A stretch of 64,000 nt of DNA from Pseudactinotalea terrae (GCF_009733845.1 NZ_WNXZ01000003.1:186001-250000); one strand, 5' to 3'. Positions 8,716 through 17,711 are shown, counted from the stretch's first letter. A program made the numbers and translations. Notes: generated from the sequence alone by a model not told the origin.

Positions 8716-9468
8716 GTGAATGCGTCGGAGCGCCGTGCCGCCTATCTCGACGATCTCGGAGGTCTGCTGCGGCCCCTGACCGCGCTGCAGCGCATCGAGG
8801 TCATCGACGGCGTCCGCGACCGTATCGACACAGCGGTCGCGGCGCTCGGGCGCGAGCCCAGCGACGCCGACATGGTGCACATCCTCGAGGGGATCGGGTC
8901 GGTCGAGTCGGTCGCCCAGGAGGCCCTGGCGGGGCGCACCCCGGTCAGCGAGCAGGTCGGCCAGACGGCGTCGTCGAGCACGCCAGCCGTCAGCGCGCAG
9001 GCGCCCGCGGCGGTCCAGCGCACGCCCCGGCCCACGACCGAACGGAACTTCGACCTCTCCAGTATCCCGGCGATGGAGTGGCCCGACGACGCGGCGCCGC
9101 GACCCTCGATGACCCGCCGCTGGCTGCCCTTCGTGGTGCTGCTGCTCATCGGTCTCGGCTCGTTCTTCCTGATGTTCCTGCTGCCGGCACTGGCGCTGAT
9201 CGTGGGCGCGATCCTGCTGTGGATCTCGCCGCTGTGGAGCAGGGCCGAGAAGGTGATCGGCACGGCGGTCCCCGCGATCGGGCTCGGCGCGTTCCTGCCC
9301 CTGGTCGCGCTCGGTGCGAGCGAGGGCGGCAACCCGATGCTCGTGATGGTCGGCTTCGTGCTCGTGCTGCTCGGTATCGCCGCCATGATCTTCGTCGCGC
9401 TGCGGGGGTTCCGCTCCGCGCGCGCGATCGACGTCGAGTACCCGGCGGTAGCCAAGCGCAAGCGCTGA
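8716..9468 (+). CDS. Membrane protein with HAAS-like N-terminus
   Basis: This 250-residue protein starts at GTG 8716, eight bases after a strong AGGAGGAG site. The N-terminal 75 residues (RAAYLDDLGGLLRPL onward) are helical and resemble HAAS/DUF1700 signalling domains. A low-complexity Ser/Thr/Ala/Pro linker follows (about 75-125). Three to four transmembrane segments then lie between about 137 and 235 (for example VVLLLIGLGSFFLMFLLP and MLVMVGFVLVLLGIAAMIF). The tail is basic. It is divergent from erm and is followed by the ABC-2 exporter 153 bases on. I do not recognise a specific function; a membrane-sensing or anti-sigma-like role is possible. Confidence 0.75.
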   Translation: MNASERRAAYLDDLGGLLRPLTALQRIEVIDGVRDRIDTAVAALGREPSDADMVHILEGIGSVESVAQEALAGRTPVSEQVGQTASSSTPAVSAQAPAAVQRTPRPTTERNFDLSSIPAMEWPDDAAPRPSMTRRWLPFVVLLLIGLGSFFLMFLLPALALIVGAILLWISPLWSRAEKVIGTAVPAIGLGAFLPLVALGASEGGNPMLVMVGFVLVLLGIAAMIFVALRGFRSARAIDVEYPAVAKRKR

Positions 9469-9621
9469 CAGTCAGCAGAACCCCGAGCTCGAGGTAGTCC
9501 ATGACCGGGCGGGTTCAGGGGATAGCGCAGCGAGACCGGCCTCGGGGGTCAATCGATCGGTTGATGAGGGCGCAGCCACCTGCGTGATGTGCGCACCGGC
9601 GTCGGTCTCGATGCTGGGGGT

Positions 9622-10557
9622 ATGACAGCCGACACGAGTGACCCCGCCGTCCTGGTCGAGGGTCTGCGCAAGACATACGGGAGCAAGGTCGCGGTCGACG
9701 AGGTGAGCCTCGCCGTCGAGCGCGGTGAGATCTTCGGCATCCTCGGCCCCAACGGGGCGGGCAAGACCACCACGGTGGAGTCGATCGCCGGGCTGCGCAC
9801 CGGCGATGCGGGCAGGATCCGTGTGCTCGGCCTCGACCCGTGGACCGAGCGCGAGGCGCTGGTGCAGGTGCTGGGTGTCCAGCTCCAGGAGAGCAAGCTG
9901 CAGCCGAAGATCACGGTGCGCGAGGCGCTCGAGCTGTGGACGGCGTTCTACGACGACCCGGTGCCCTGGGCCGATCTGGCGGCGCAGCTCGGGCTGGCCG
10001 AGCATCTCGACCAGCGCTTCGGCCAGCTCAGCGGGGGTCAGCAGCAGCGGCTCTCGATAGCCCTGGCGCTCGTGGGACGGCCGCGGGTCGCGATCCTCGA
10101 CGAGCTCAGCACCGGGCTCGACCCCCGCGCGCGGCGCGAGGTCTGGCAGCTGGTCCGCGACCTCCGCGAGGGCGGCGTCACGGTCGTGCTCGTGACGCAC
10201 TCGATGGAGGAGGCCTCCGAGCTGTGCGACCGGATCGCGATCATCGACCGTGGCCGCGTGCGCGCCCTCGGCACGCCCGAGGAGCTCGTCCAGTCCGGTG
10301 GTGTCGCGACGATCACGAGCTTCGAGGCGGCCTCGATGGACCTGGAGGTTCTCCGAGGTGTCGCCGGCGTCGCCGCCGTGCGTGCCGAGGGCGACCGCGT
10401 GGTGGTCGAGGGCGGCGAGGACGTGGTCCTCGGTGTCCTCACGGCGCTCGCCGGCCACGGGATCGTGCCGCGCAAGCTGCGTGTCATCGCAGGCTCGCTC
10501 GATGTGGCCTACCTCGACCTGACCGATGAGACCAACGACAAGGTGGAGGCATCATGA
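9622..10557 (+). CDS. ABC-2 type exporter ATP-binding protein
   Basis: This 311-residue ATPase has Walker A GPNGAGKTT, signature LSGGQQQRLSIA, Walker B VAILDELSTGLDP (Leu instead of the usual Pro or Ala after DE) and an H-loop VTHSMEE. A C-terminal extension of about 80 residues is typical of DrrA/CcmA-type subunits that partner ABC-2 permeases. ATG 9622 was chosen since homologous sequence begins there; a GTG at 9589 is in frame. It overlaps the permease by four bases, and a histidine kinase and response regulator follow, so the four genes form one operon: a sensed exporter, probably for a drug, peptide or lipid-like compound. The substrate cannot be read from the sequence. Confidence 0.9.
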   Translation: MTADTSDPAVLVEGLRKTYGSKVAVDEVSLAVERGEIFGILGPNGAGKTTTVESIAGLRTGDAGRIRVLGLDPWTEREALVQVLGVQLQESKLQPKITVREALELWTAFYDDPVPWADLAAQLGLAEHLDQRFGQLSGGQQQRLSIALALVGRPRVAILDELSTGLDPRARREVWQLVRDLREGGVTVVLVTHSMEEASELCDRIAIIDRGRVRALGTPEELVQSGGVATITSFEAASMDLEVLRGVAGVAAVRAEGDRVVVEGGEDVVLGVLTALAGHGIVPRKLRVIAGSLDVAYLDLTDETNDKVEAS

Positions 10558-11312
10558 GCCGGACCCTGATCAAGCCTGCGACGACCGCGGTGCTCAAGAC
10601 CGAGGCGACGCTGTTCGCCCGCGAGCCGGCCTCACTCTTCTGGATCGTGGCGTTCCCGCTCGTGCTCGCGTGCGTGATGGGTGTGGTGCCCGGGTTCCGC
10701 GACCCCGATCCCGACCTGGGCGGCATGCGGGTGCTCGACCTGTACGTGCCGATCAGCGTGCTGCTGTCGATGATCATGGCGGCGATCATGTCGATGCCGC
10801 CCGTGGTCTTCGGCTACCGCGAGAGCGGGGTGCTGCGCAGGTTGCGCACCACCCCGGTGCGGCCGCTGGTGCTGCTCGGCGCCCAGGTCGCGATGCACGC
10901 GGGCGCGGTCGCCGCCTCGACCGTGCTGCTGCTTGCCGTGTCGCGGCTGCTCTTCGACACGCCCCTCCCGGCCGCCCCCGGGTGGTACGTGCTCACGTAT
11001 GTGCTCGCGCTGCTCGCGTCGTTCGGGCTCGGCGCGATCGTGACGGCGGTCGCGCCCAACGCGCGGATCGGGATGGCGATCGGGATGCTCGTGTTCTTCC
11101 CCTCGATGTTCACGGCCGGCGTGTGGTTCCCCGTGCAGGGCATGGGCGGGATGCTGCAGCAGATCGTGGAGCTGACGCCGCTGGGCGCCGCCTCGCAGGC
11201 GCTCTACCAGTCGATGGCCGGGCAGGTTCCCGAACCCCAGCATCTGGCGGTGATGCTCGTGTGGATCACGATCACCTACGGCGTCGCCTCCCGCACGTTC
11301 CGGTGGGAGTGA
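10554..11312 (+). CDS. ABC-2 type exporter permease
   Basis: This 252-residue integral membrane protein is the permease for the preceding ATPase; the coding regions overlap at ATGA. About six hydrophobic segments are visible, the first at 22-45 (LFWIVAFPLVLACVMGVV). The pattern FGYRESGVLRRLRTTPVRP in the first cytoplasmic loop is a hallmark of the ABC-2 family, as is the late PVQGMGGMLQQIVELTPLG loop. It would form a homodimer with two ATPase subunits to export a substrate across the membrane. The downstream kinase gene starts 13 bases after the stop. Confidence 0.9.
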   Translation: MSRTLIKPATTAVLKTEATLFAREPASLFWIVAFPLVLACVMGVVPGFRDPDPDLGGMRVLDLYVPISVLLSMIMAAIMSMPPVVFGYRESGVLRRLRTTPVRPLVLLGAQVAMHAGAVAASTVLLLAVSRLLFDTPLPAAPGWYVLTYVLALLASFGLGAIVTAVAPNARIGMAIGMLVFFPSMFTAGVWFPVQGMGGMLQQIVELTPLGAASQALYQSMAGQVPEPQHLAVMLVWITITYGVASRTFRWE

Positions 11313-11324
11313 GAGGATCGGGCC

Positions 11325-12575
11325 GTGGTTGCCTCATCGAGCGTTGAGCGGTGGGAGCGGTGGATCACGGTCGTGCCATTCGGGGCGCTCGTCGTCGCGA
11401 CGGCTGCGGCGATGGCCGCCGGTCCCTCGATGGGGACCACCACGCCCACGGCGCGGCTGGTCGCCCAGCTCGCGCTCGCCGTCGTCGCGGCGGTGTACCT
11501 GTGGTGGTTCACCGTGGCGCGGCCAGAGCTGAGCGAGAAGCGCCCGTGGTCGGTCGGCTTCTACGTGGGGCGGACCGCGCTGGCGCTCGCGCTCACGCTG
11601 CTCAACCCGCTGTTCTGCATCTTCGCGTGGGTCGGGTACATCGACGCGCACGTGATCTTCCGCGGCCGGGCGCGCTGGCTCGCGCTCGGGTTCTCGGCGG
11701 CGATCATGGCGACCGGCCAGAGCGGCCGGCTGCCGCTCGTCCTCGACGGGCAGGCGGCGCTCTGGGTCGTGCTGCTGGTCGTGAACCTCGGTCTGGCGAC
11801 CGTGTTCGCCAGCTACGGCAACTCGATGGCGGAGTCGAACACCGAGCGCGCCGCCACGATCAGCGAGCTCGAGCGGCTCAACGCCGAGCTCGAGGAGGCG
11901 CTGGCCGAGAACGCGCAGCTGCACGAGACGGTGATCGTGCAGGCACGATCCTCCGGCGTGCAGCAGGAGCGGCAGCGCCTGGCCCGCGAGATCCACGACA
12001 CGATCGCGCAGTCGCTGGCCGGTGTGCTCGCCCAGCTCCAGGCGGCCCACGAGGAGACGGACCCGGCCGCCGTCCGGGCGCGCATGGGCAGGGCCCGGGA
12101 GCTGACCAGGGAGGCGCTGGCCGAGGCGCGGCGGTCGGTGATGAACATGGTGCCGGAACCGTTGAGCGCGAGCTCGCTGCCGGAAGCGGTGTCCGCGCTG
12201 GTCAGCTCCTGGGGAGCCACGAACGGCGTGCGGGCGCAGGCGGTGCTCGCCGGGGAGCCGCGTCCGCTGCACCCCGAGGTCGAGGCCACGGTGCTGCGGA
12301 TCACGCAGGAGGCGCTCACCAACGTGATCAAGCACGCCTCGGCGAGCAGGGTGGGCGTGACGCTCACCTACGACGACGACGAGGTGGTCCTGGACGTGCG
12401 CGACGACGGCGTCGGTTTCGACCCGGAGGGCCCGACGCGGCCGACCTGCTTCGGGCTGCGCGGCATGCGCCAGCGCACGGATCGGCTCGCCGGCACGCTG
12501 GAGGTCGAGGCGGCGCCGGGGGCCGGGACCGCGATCTCGGTGCGGCTGCCGGCCCTGGAGCGGAGCGCTGCATGA
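11325..12575 (+). CDS. Two-component sensor histidine kinase (NarL/DesK class)
   Basis: This 416-residue membrane kinase starts at GTG. The N-terminal 165 residues contain five or six hydrophobic segments with short loops and no large extracellular domain, so it probably senses something in or at the membrane. A coiled-coil linker (about 170-205, TERAATISELERLNAELEEA) leads to the H-box REIHDTIAQSLAG, with the phosphorylated His at about residue 224, and then the HATPase domain with EALTNVIKHA (N-box) and DDGVGFD (G-box). It is in an operon with the ABC-2 exporter and overlaps the response regulator by four bases. This class often controls antibiotic-detoxifying or lipid-modifying exporters; the signal is unknown. 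Confidence 0.92.
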   Translation: MVASSSVERWERWITVVPFGALVVATAAAMAAGPSMGTTTPTARLVAQLALAVVAAVYLWWFTVARPELSEKRPWSVGFYVGRTALALALTLLNPLFCIFAWVGYIDAHVIFRGRARWLALGFSAAIMATGQSGRLPLVLDGQAALWVVLLVVNLGLATVFASYGNSMAESNTERAATISELERLNAELEEALAENAQLHETVIVQARSSGVQQERQRLAREIHDTIAQSLAGVLAQLQAAHEETDPAAVRARMGRARELTREALAEARRSVMNMVPEPLSASSLPEAVSALVSSWGATNGVRAQAVLAGEPRPLHPEVEATVLRITQEALTNVIKHASASRVGVTLTYDDDEVVLDVRDDGVGFDPEGPTRPTCFGLRGMRQRTDRLAGTLEVEAAPGAGTAISVRLPALERSAA

Positions 12576-13195
12576 TCCGCATCGTCGTGGCCGACGACCA
12601 CCCCGTGGTCCGCGACGGCGTCGCCTCGACCCTGTCCTCGACCCCCGGTCTGGAGGTCGTCGGGCAGGCGTCGGACGGTCCCGAGGCGGTCGAGCTGGTG
12701 GCGGCGCTGCAGCCGGATGTGGTCGTCATGGACCTGCGCATGCCTGGGGGCGGCGGCGTCGAGGCGGTGCGTGAGCTGCGCCGCCGTGGCGCTTCGGCTC
12801 GCGTGCTGGTGCTCACGACCTACGACACCGACTCCGACACGATCGCCGCTGTCGAGGCCGGCGCCACCGGCTACCTGCTCAAGGACGCGCCCACCGAGAC
12901 CCTGGTGGCCGCCGTCCGCTCGACGGCGGCCGGTGAGGCCGTGCTCTCGCCCGCGGTGGCGAGTCGGCTGGCCTCGCACGTGCGGAGCCCGCAACGCAGC
13001 GCTGCCCTGAGCGCCCGGGAGCGGGAGGTGCTGGCACTGGTGGCCCAGGGCCGGTCGAACCGTCTGATCGCCCGCGACCTGTTCGTCAGCGAGGCCACCG
13101 TCAAGACGCACCTGGTGCACATCTACACCAAGCTCGGCGTGACCGACCGCGCCGCGGCCGTCGCGAGCGGCTACCGGCTGGGGATCCTCACCTGA
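12572..13195 (+). CDS. LuxR/NarL-family response regulator
   Basis: This 207-residue regulator is cognate to the overlapping kinase. The receiver domain (1-120) has the acidic pair ADDH, phospho-acceptor Asp at about 54 (VVMDLRMP), the conserved Thr (VLTTYDT) and the Lys (YLLKDAP). The LuxR-type HTH (about 145-205) has LSAREREVLALVAQG and SEATVKTHLVHIYTKLG. It probably activates the exporter operon in which it lies. The gene ends 43 bases before palindrome A2. Confidence 0.95.
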   Translation: MIRIVVADDHPVVRDGVASTLSSTPGLEVVGQASDGPEAVELVAALQPDVVVMDLRMPGGGGVEAVRELRRRGASARVLVLTTYDTDSDTIAAVEAGATGYLLKDAPTETLVAAVRSTAAGEAVLSPAVASRLASHVRSPQRSAALSAREREVLALVAQGRSNRLIARDLFVSEATVKTHLVHIYTKLGVTDRAAAVASGYRLGILT

Positions 13196-13238
13196 TCCGA
13201 GCCGCCGCTGGCGAGCGAACCCGCCCGGCCCGGCCTGC

Positions 13239-13306
13239 TGAGTGCGCACATCGACGGTGAGTCCGCACCGTGCACGGTGCGCACTCGCCGTCGATGTGCG
13301 CACTCA
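13239..13306. repeat. Nested palindrome A2 (68 bp)
   Basis: Arms 13239-13260 and 13285-13306 are inverted copies with one mismatch. The 24-base centre contains a perfect 16-base palindrome, GCACCGTGCACGGTGC (13265-13280). It lies between the convergent response regulator and ligase genes. Compared with copy A1, one arm position changes from C to T while the opposite arm changes from G to A, so pairing is kept. Confidence 0.8.
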
Positions 13307-13353
13307 GGCGGGAGAGGCGGGAGAGGCGGGTGCCGGCGAGCCGGCGAGCCTGG

Positions 13354-14493
13354 TCACCGCGGGGGGAGGGGGCGCCCGGCGCGGAACTCCTCGACCAGGT
13401 GCGCGACCACGTGGTCGAGCGCGCCACCGTGGGCTGCGGCGACCGCGCGCTGGCGCTGGTAGGAACCGGTCAGACCCAGCACGCCCTCGAGCTCGTCGCT
13501 GCAGCCGAGATCGGCGGCCACCGGGCGCAGCGAGGAGATCAACCGGGCCAGTGAGTCCGTGACCAGCTCCTCGTTGCCGGCCTCGTCGAGGATGACGATC
13601 GCCTCCATGCCGTAGCGGGCTGCGCGCCACTTGTTCTCGGTGAGGAACCAGGGCGTGATCGTGGGCAGCGTCTCGCCGGCGTCGAGCCGGCGTGAGAGCC
13701 ACTCCACGAGGGAGTGCACCAGCGCCACCAGGGAGGCGAGCTCGGCACGGTTCGTGACGCCGTCGAAGATCCGCATCTCGATCGTGCCGAACGTGGGCGA
13801 GGGCCGGATGTCCCAGCGGACCTCGTCGAAGGAGTCGATGACGCCGGTGTGCAGCATGTCGTCGACGTACCGCTCGAGCTCGGTCCAGGTGGTGATGTTC
13901 GTGAAGGGCAGCCCCGCCGTCGGGAGCTGCTGGAAAAGCAGGGCGCGGTTGGAGGCGTAGGAGGTGTCGCGGCCGTCCCAGTACGGTGAGGAGCAGGACA
14001 GCGCGAGCAGGTGCGGGTAGTACGTGAGCAGCGCGCCCAGGATCGGCAGCACCTTGTCGCGCCTCTCGATGCCGACGTGCACGTGCACGCCGTAGATCAG
14101 CATCTGCCGGCCCCACCACTGGGTGCGGTCGATCAGCGTGGCGTAGCGCGCCTTGTTCGTGACCTTCTGGTTCGCCCAGTGCCCGAACGGGTGCGTGCCC
14201 GCGCACATCAGCTCGACCCGCAGCGGGTCCGTGACCTCGCGCACGAGCGCGACGCTGCGGTCCAGGTCGGCCATCGCCTCGCCGACCGTGCGGCACACCC
14301 CGGTCACCAGCTCCACCGTGTTGAGCAGCAGCTCCTGCCGGATCGTGGGGTGCTGCGAGCCGTCCGCGGGAGCGACCGCGTCGAGCACGGTCTGCGCGAC
14401 CTGCCGGAGGTCGCCCGTGTCGGAGTCGACCAGCGCGAGCTCCCACTCCACGCCCAGCGTGGAACGCTCCGACGGAGCGAAGTCCAGTGTCAC
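13354..14493 (-). CDS. YbdK-type carboxylate-amine ligase / glutamate-cysteine ligase 2
   Basis: This 379-residue protein belongs to the GCS2 family of ATP-dependent carboxylate-amine ligases, which make gamma-glutamyl amides such as gamma-glutamylcysteine. The N-terminal STLGVEWELALVD and QELLLNTVELVTG, the central HVHVGIERRDKVLPI and TNRALLFQQLPTAG, and a late EMRIFDGVTNRAE match the family pattern. Length is normal. As mycothiol is the expected thiol of this lineage (mshA lies nearby), glutathione synthesis is not the obvious role, and the physiological product is uncertain. It is the distal gene of a possible minus-strand group with the PPOX and THUMP-like genes (gaps of 10 and 4 bases). 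Confidence 0.88.
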   Translation of the reverse strand: MTLDFAPSERSTLGVEWELALVDSDTGDLRQVAQTVLDAVAPADGSQHPTIRQELLLNTVELVTGVCRTVGEAMADLDRSVALVREVTDPLRVELMCAGTHPFGHWANQKVTNKARYATLIDRTQWWGRQMLIYGVHVHVGIERRDKVLPILGALLTYYPHLLALSCSSPYWDGRDTSYASNRALLFQQLPTAGLPFTNITTWTELERYVDDMLHTGVIDSFDEVRWDIRPSPTFGTIEMRIFDGVTNRAELASLVALVHSLVEWLSRRLDAGETLPTITPWFLTENKWRAARYGMEAIVILDEAGNEELVTDSLARLISSLRPVAADLGCSDELEGVLGLTGSYQRQRAVAAAHGGALDHVVAHLVEEFRAGRPLPPR

Positions 14494-14503
14494 CGGGACA
14501 TCT

Positions 14504-15094
14504 TCACCCGCGTGAGCCCCCGGCGTCGGCCGGATGGGGAGCCTCTCGCTCCTCGAACGCAGGCAGCCCGTCGAGGCTCGTGGTGTTCTTGAGGGCGCGG
14601 TAGGCGCGCACCCCGTCGAGACCGCGGCGTTCCATGTTCGGGATCAGCATGTCGCGCTCGGTGGCGCCCTCGAAGAGCGGCAGTCCGTAGCCGCAGGAGT
14701 CGGAGACCCGCTCCACGTCCACCACGATCACTGCACGGGTCGCGATCGTCTCCGGGAACCGCGGCTGCCACCGCGCGAACTCCTCGTCGTAGATCGACAC
14801 CACGCGCCCGCGGCCATGGAGCCGCAGGATCTTCGGCTGCCGCTCGAACGAGCAGAACATGACGGTGATGCGGCCGTTCTCGCGCAGGTGCGCGTGCGTC
14901 TCGGCGCCGCTCGCGGTGATGTCGAGGTAGGCGACCGTGTGCTCGTCGACCACCGCGAACGTGCCGTCGATGCCCTTCGGAGAGACGTTGACGTGCCCGT
15001 GCTCCGAGAGCGGGGCGGTCGCCACGAAGAACACGTGCTGCCTCGCGATGAACTCCTGCAACCGCGGCGTGATCGCCTCGTAGACCTGTCCCAC
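14504..15094 (-). CDS. Pyridoxamine 5'-phosphate oxidase-fold flavoprotein
   Basis: This 196-residue protein of the PPOX-like split-barrel fold probably binds FMN or F420. LQEFIARQHVFFVATAPLSE, GHVNVSPKG and TVAYLDITASGAETHAHLRE are typical, followed by RITVMFCSFERQPKILRLHG. The conserved region fills 15-130; the C-terminal part (GYGLPLFEGATERD onward) resembles longer actinobacterial members that lack pyridoxamine phosphate oxidase activity. It lies four bases after the THUMP-like gene and ten before the ligase, so co-transcription is likely. The substrate is unknown. Confidence 0.85.
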   Translation of the reverse strand: MGQVYEAITPRLQEFIARQHVFFVATAPLSEHGHVNVSPKGIDGTFAVVDEHTVAYLDITASGAETHAHLRENGRITVMFCSFERQPKILRLHGRGRVVSIYDEEFARWQPRFPETIATRAVIVVDVERVSDSCGYGLPLFEGATERDMLIPNMERRGLDGVRAYRALKNTTSLDGLPAFEEREAPHPADAGGSRG

Positions 15095-15098
15095 GGGC

Positions 15099-16307
15099 TC
15101 AGCCTCGCACGGGTAGCGGTTCGACCACGATCACGCTCTGCTTCCCGGACAGCCGGGTCAGCACGATCGTCGCCTCCTCGGGTCCCTTGAGGCCGAGCTG
15201 CTGGCGCAGCTGATCCGGCACGACGGCGGTGCCTCGCTTCTTGATGGTCACTCGCCCCACGTTCCGGTCCCGGAGGTAGGCGCGCAGCCGTTTGAGCCCG
15301 AAGTCGAAGGAGTCGAGCACGCGGAAGCCGGCGGCGAACGGCGTGGGACGCTCCGCCGTCGTCGTGACGTACGCGATCGAGGGATCCACCAGGGTGCCGC
15401 CGAGGTCGGCGGCGATCCGGGCGACCAGGCCCGCGCGGATGACAGCGCCGTCGGGCTCGTAGAGGAAGCTGCCGAGCGGGCCGGACTCGGCGCGAGCCGC
15501 GGCGGCGTCGGCGTCGCCGGCCTGGCTGAGCAGGTGCGTGCCGCGCGCGCCGAGGAGCAGGGCGCTGCGGCCCGATCCCTCGGGGGCGAGCGGCCCGAAC
15601 CAGAGGCCCGCCTCGACGACGTCGCCGTCGACGCTGACCCATTGCGCGTGCGTCTCGCTCGGCAGCGCCCGGTACGGGATCCCCGGGCCGACCTTGAGGC
15701 CGAGCGCAGGCACGGTGGAGCGCAGGGCCAGCAGCGTGTCGAGGTCGGGGGAGTAGGAGCGGGGGTCGAAGACCCGGGTGCCGCGGCGCGTGCGCCGGGC
15801 GGGATCGGCGAAGACGGCGTCGATCCCCTCGGCGGCCAGGTCGACCTCCAGCGCGTCCCCGTGGCGGACCGTGGTCGACTCGAAGGCGCGCAGGTTGACG
15901 GCGGCGATCGCTGCGGTGACCTCGTCACGCTCGACCGCGAGCACCGAGAGGCCGAGCGCGCCGAGGGCCATCGCATCGCTGCCGATGCCGCACCCCAGGT
16001 CGGCGACCTTGGTCACGCCGGCGTTCGCGAACCGTTGCGCGTGCCGTGCCGCGACCGCGAGCCGGGTGGCCTGCTCGAGCCCTTCGGGCGTGAACAGCAT
16101 CTCGTTCGCGAACTCGCCGAACTTGCCCTGGGCCCGGGTGCGCAACCGGCTCTGCGTCAGCACCGCGGCGACCAGGTCCGGGTCCACGCCGCGCTCGCGC
16201 AGGCCGGTGGCGAGCTGGAGCGCACGGTCCTCGTCGTAGGGAGGCATCTGCGACAGCAGGCTCCACCCCTCCGGGGTCAGCAGCAGGTCGACAGCGCGCA
16301 CGTCCAC
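15099..16307 (-). CDS. Class I SAM methyltransferase with THUMP-like domain
   Basis: This 402-residue protein has a helical N-terminal region (1-90), a Rossmann SAM-binding core with VADLGCGIGSDAMALG (about 108-123) and AVERDE, an FADPARRT motif IV analogue near 175, and a C-terminal THUMP-like domain (about 330-400, IKKRGTAVVPDQLRQQLG). Members are annotated as class I SAM-dependent methyltransferases or THUMP-like proteins and are thought to act on RNA; the substrate is unproven. It heads the minus-strand group with the PPOX and ligase genes and is divergent from livK across a 145-base gap that holds a GlnR-like box. Confidence 0.85.
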   Translation of the reverse strand: MDVRAVDLLLTPEGWSLLSQMPPYDEDRALQLATGLRERGVDPDLVAAVLTQSRLRTRAQGKFGEFANEMLFTPEGLEQATRLAVAARHAQRFANAGVTKVADLGCGIGSDAMALGALGLSVLAVERDEVTAAIAAVNLRAFESTTVRHGDALEVDLAAEGIDAVFADPARRTRRGTRVFDPRSYSPDLDTLLALRSTVPALGLKVGPGIPYRALPSETHAQWVSVDGDVVEAGLWFGPLAPEGSGRSALLLGARGTHLLSQAGDADAAAARAESGPLGSFLYEPDGAVIRAGLVARIAADLGGTLVDPSIAYVTTTAERPTPFAAGFRVLDSFDFGLKRLRAYLRDRNVGRVTIKKRGTAVVPDQLRQQLGLKGPEEATIVLTRLSGKQSVIVVEPLPVRG

Positions 16308-16330
16308 AGGGAGCGATCCTGCCAGCCCCC

Positions 16331-16346
16331 GTTACGACTGAGTAAC
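16331..16346. promoter_or_regulatory. GlnR-like binding site
   Basis: GTTAC, six bases, then GTAAC fits the actinobacterial GlnR half-site pair (GTnAC-n6-GnAAC; equivalently AC-n9-AC). It lies 107 bases upstream of livK, in the divergent promoter region. Nitrogen control of an amino-acid importer would be sensible, but one site of this length can arise by chance. Confidence 0.4.
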
Positions 16347-16452
16347 AACTGAGCGGGTCGGCGGCGGCGGGTTGACGGCGGTGTTAGGTTCCACGCACCC
16401 CATCCGTTCGGGCGAGGACGCCCGACACAGACCTCCCGTGGAGGAACCCCGA

Positions 16453-17604
16453 ATGACTCGATCCACGACCATCTGGCGCACCGCAGGCCTGCTCACCGCA
16501 GCCGGTCTCGCTCTCGCCGCGTGCGGAACCACCGGCGGCGACGGAGGCAACGGTGACGGCGGCGACGGCGGCGATGGAGGCGGCGACTGCGCCGGCGTCC
16601 TCGCGTACGTCGGCCCGCTCACCGGACCAGCCGCCAACCTCGGCATCAACATCGTGAACGGCTCGAAGCTCGCGCTCGAGCAGTTCCAGGAGGCGAACCC
16701 CGACTGCGAGGTCACGATCGAGGAGTTCGACACCCAGGGCGACCCGGCGCAGGCGAGCCCGCTGGTCTCAGAGATCGTCGGCAACGACGACATCATCGGC
16801 GTGATCGGCCCCACCTTCTCCGGTGAGACGGCGGCCACCGGCCCCGTGTTCGCCGAGGCTGGCCTGGTCACGGTCTCGCCCTCGGCGACCAACCCCGATC
16901 TCGCTCTCAACGGCTGGGACACCTTCCACCGCATCATCGGTAACGACGACACCCAGGCACCGGCCGTCGCTACCTACCTCACCGGCATCGACGCCCAGAG
17001 CGTGTTCGTCATCGACGACGCCTCCGAGTACGGCGCCGGTCTCGGAGCAGGCGTGGTGGAAGCGCTCGGCGACCTCGTGGTCGGGACCGAGACGATCCAG
17101 GTCGGCGACACGGACTTCGGTCCCGCCGTCACGGCCGTCAACGCCTCCGGCGCCGAGGCGATCTACTTCGCCGGCTATTACGCGGAGGCCGGCCTGCTCG
17201 TCAGCCAGCTGCGCTCCGGTGGCTATGACGGGCTGTTCATGTCCGGTGACGGCACGCTCGACCCGGGCTTCGTCGAGGCGGCCGGCGCGGCTGCTGATGG
17301 TTCGGTGCTGACGTGCCCGTGCGCACCTGCCGACGACGAGTTCGCCGCGGCCTACGAGGAGTCCGCGGGCCAGGCCCCGGGCACGTACTCGACCGAGGGG
17401 TACGACGCCGCGAACATCCTGCTCCAGGGCATCGTCGACGGGAACCTCGACCGTGCCTCGCTGCTCGAGTGGGTGAACAACTACGACGCCGACGGCGTCA
17501 CCAAGCACATCCAGTTCGACGAGACCGGTGAGGTCGCCGAGGTCGTCGTCTACGCCTATCCCGTCGAGAGTGGTGAGATCCTGCTGGGCGAGCCGATCGA
17601 GTAG
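16453..17604 (+). CDS. livK: Branched-chain amino-acid ABC transporter, substrate-binding lipoprotein
   Basis: This 383-residue Leu/Ile/Val-binding-type lipoprotein captures substrate outside the membrane and delivers it to the LivHM channel. The start ATG follows GGAGGA. The signal peptide ends in a lipobox (LALAACG), followed by a Gly/Asp-rich spacer (TGGDGGNGDGGDGG). The periplasmic-binding fold type I begins with LAYVGPLTGPAA and shows GVIGPTFSGETAAT and VSPSATNPDLAL, all typical. It is first in the liv operon; a strong hairpin after the gene fits the higher expression that binding proteins need. The specificity (branched-chain or other amino acid) is not decided by sequence. Confidence 0.93.
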   Translation: MTRSTTIWRTAGLLTAAGLALAACGTTGGDGGNGDGGDGGDGGGDCAGVLAYVGPLTGPAANLGINIVNGSKLALEQFQEANPDCEVTIEEFDTQGDPAQASPLVSEIVGNDDIIGVIGPTFSGETAATGPVFAEAGLVTVSPSATNPDLALNGWDTFHRIIGNDDTQAPAVATYLTGIDAQSVFVIDDASEYGAGLGAGVVEALGDLVVGTETIQVGDTDFGPAVTAVNASGAEAIYFAGYYAEAGLLVSQLRSGGYDGLFMSGDGTLDPGFVEAAGAAADGSVLTCPCAPADDEFAAAYEESAGQAPGTYSTEGYDAANILLQGIVDGNLDRASLLEWVNNYDADGVTKHIQFDETGEVAEVVVYAYPVESGEILLGEPIE

Positions 17605-17610
17605 CTGCTG

Positions 17611-17642
17611 ACCGCCCGGGGTCGACACCGATCCCGGGCGGT
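17611..17642 (+). terminator. Hairpin between livK and livH (attenuator)
   Basis: ACCGCCCGGG (17611-17620) and CCCGGGCGGT (17633-17642) form a perfect 10-bp stem with a 12-base loop right after the livK stop. No T-run follows. It probably reduces read-through into the permease genes or stabilises the livK message. Confidence 0.65.
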
Positions 17643-17711
17643 GCTCATGTTCGACGGTGGTCGGGGAGCTGGGCGCTCCCCGGCCACGCCCTGATGTGAG
17701 GAGCTTCCACG

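Noticed and set aside
13354-14493. YbdK-type ligase as mycothiol ligase MshC
   Set aside because: Sequence matches the GCS2 family, not the class I tRNA-synthetase-like fold of MshC.
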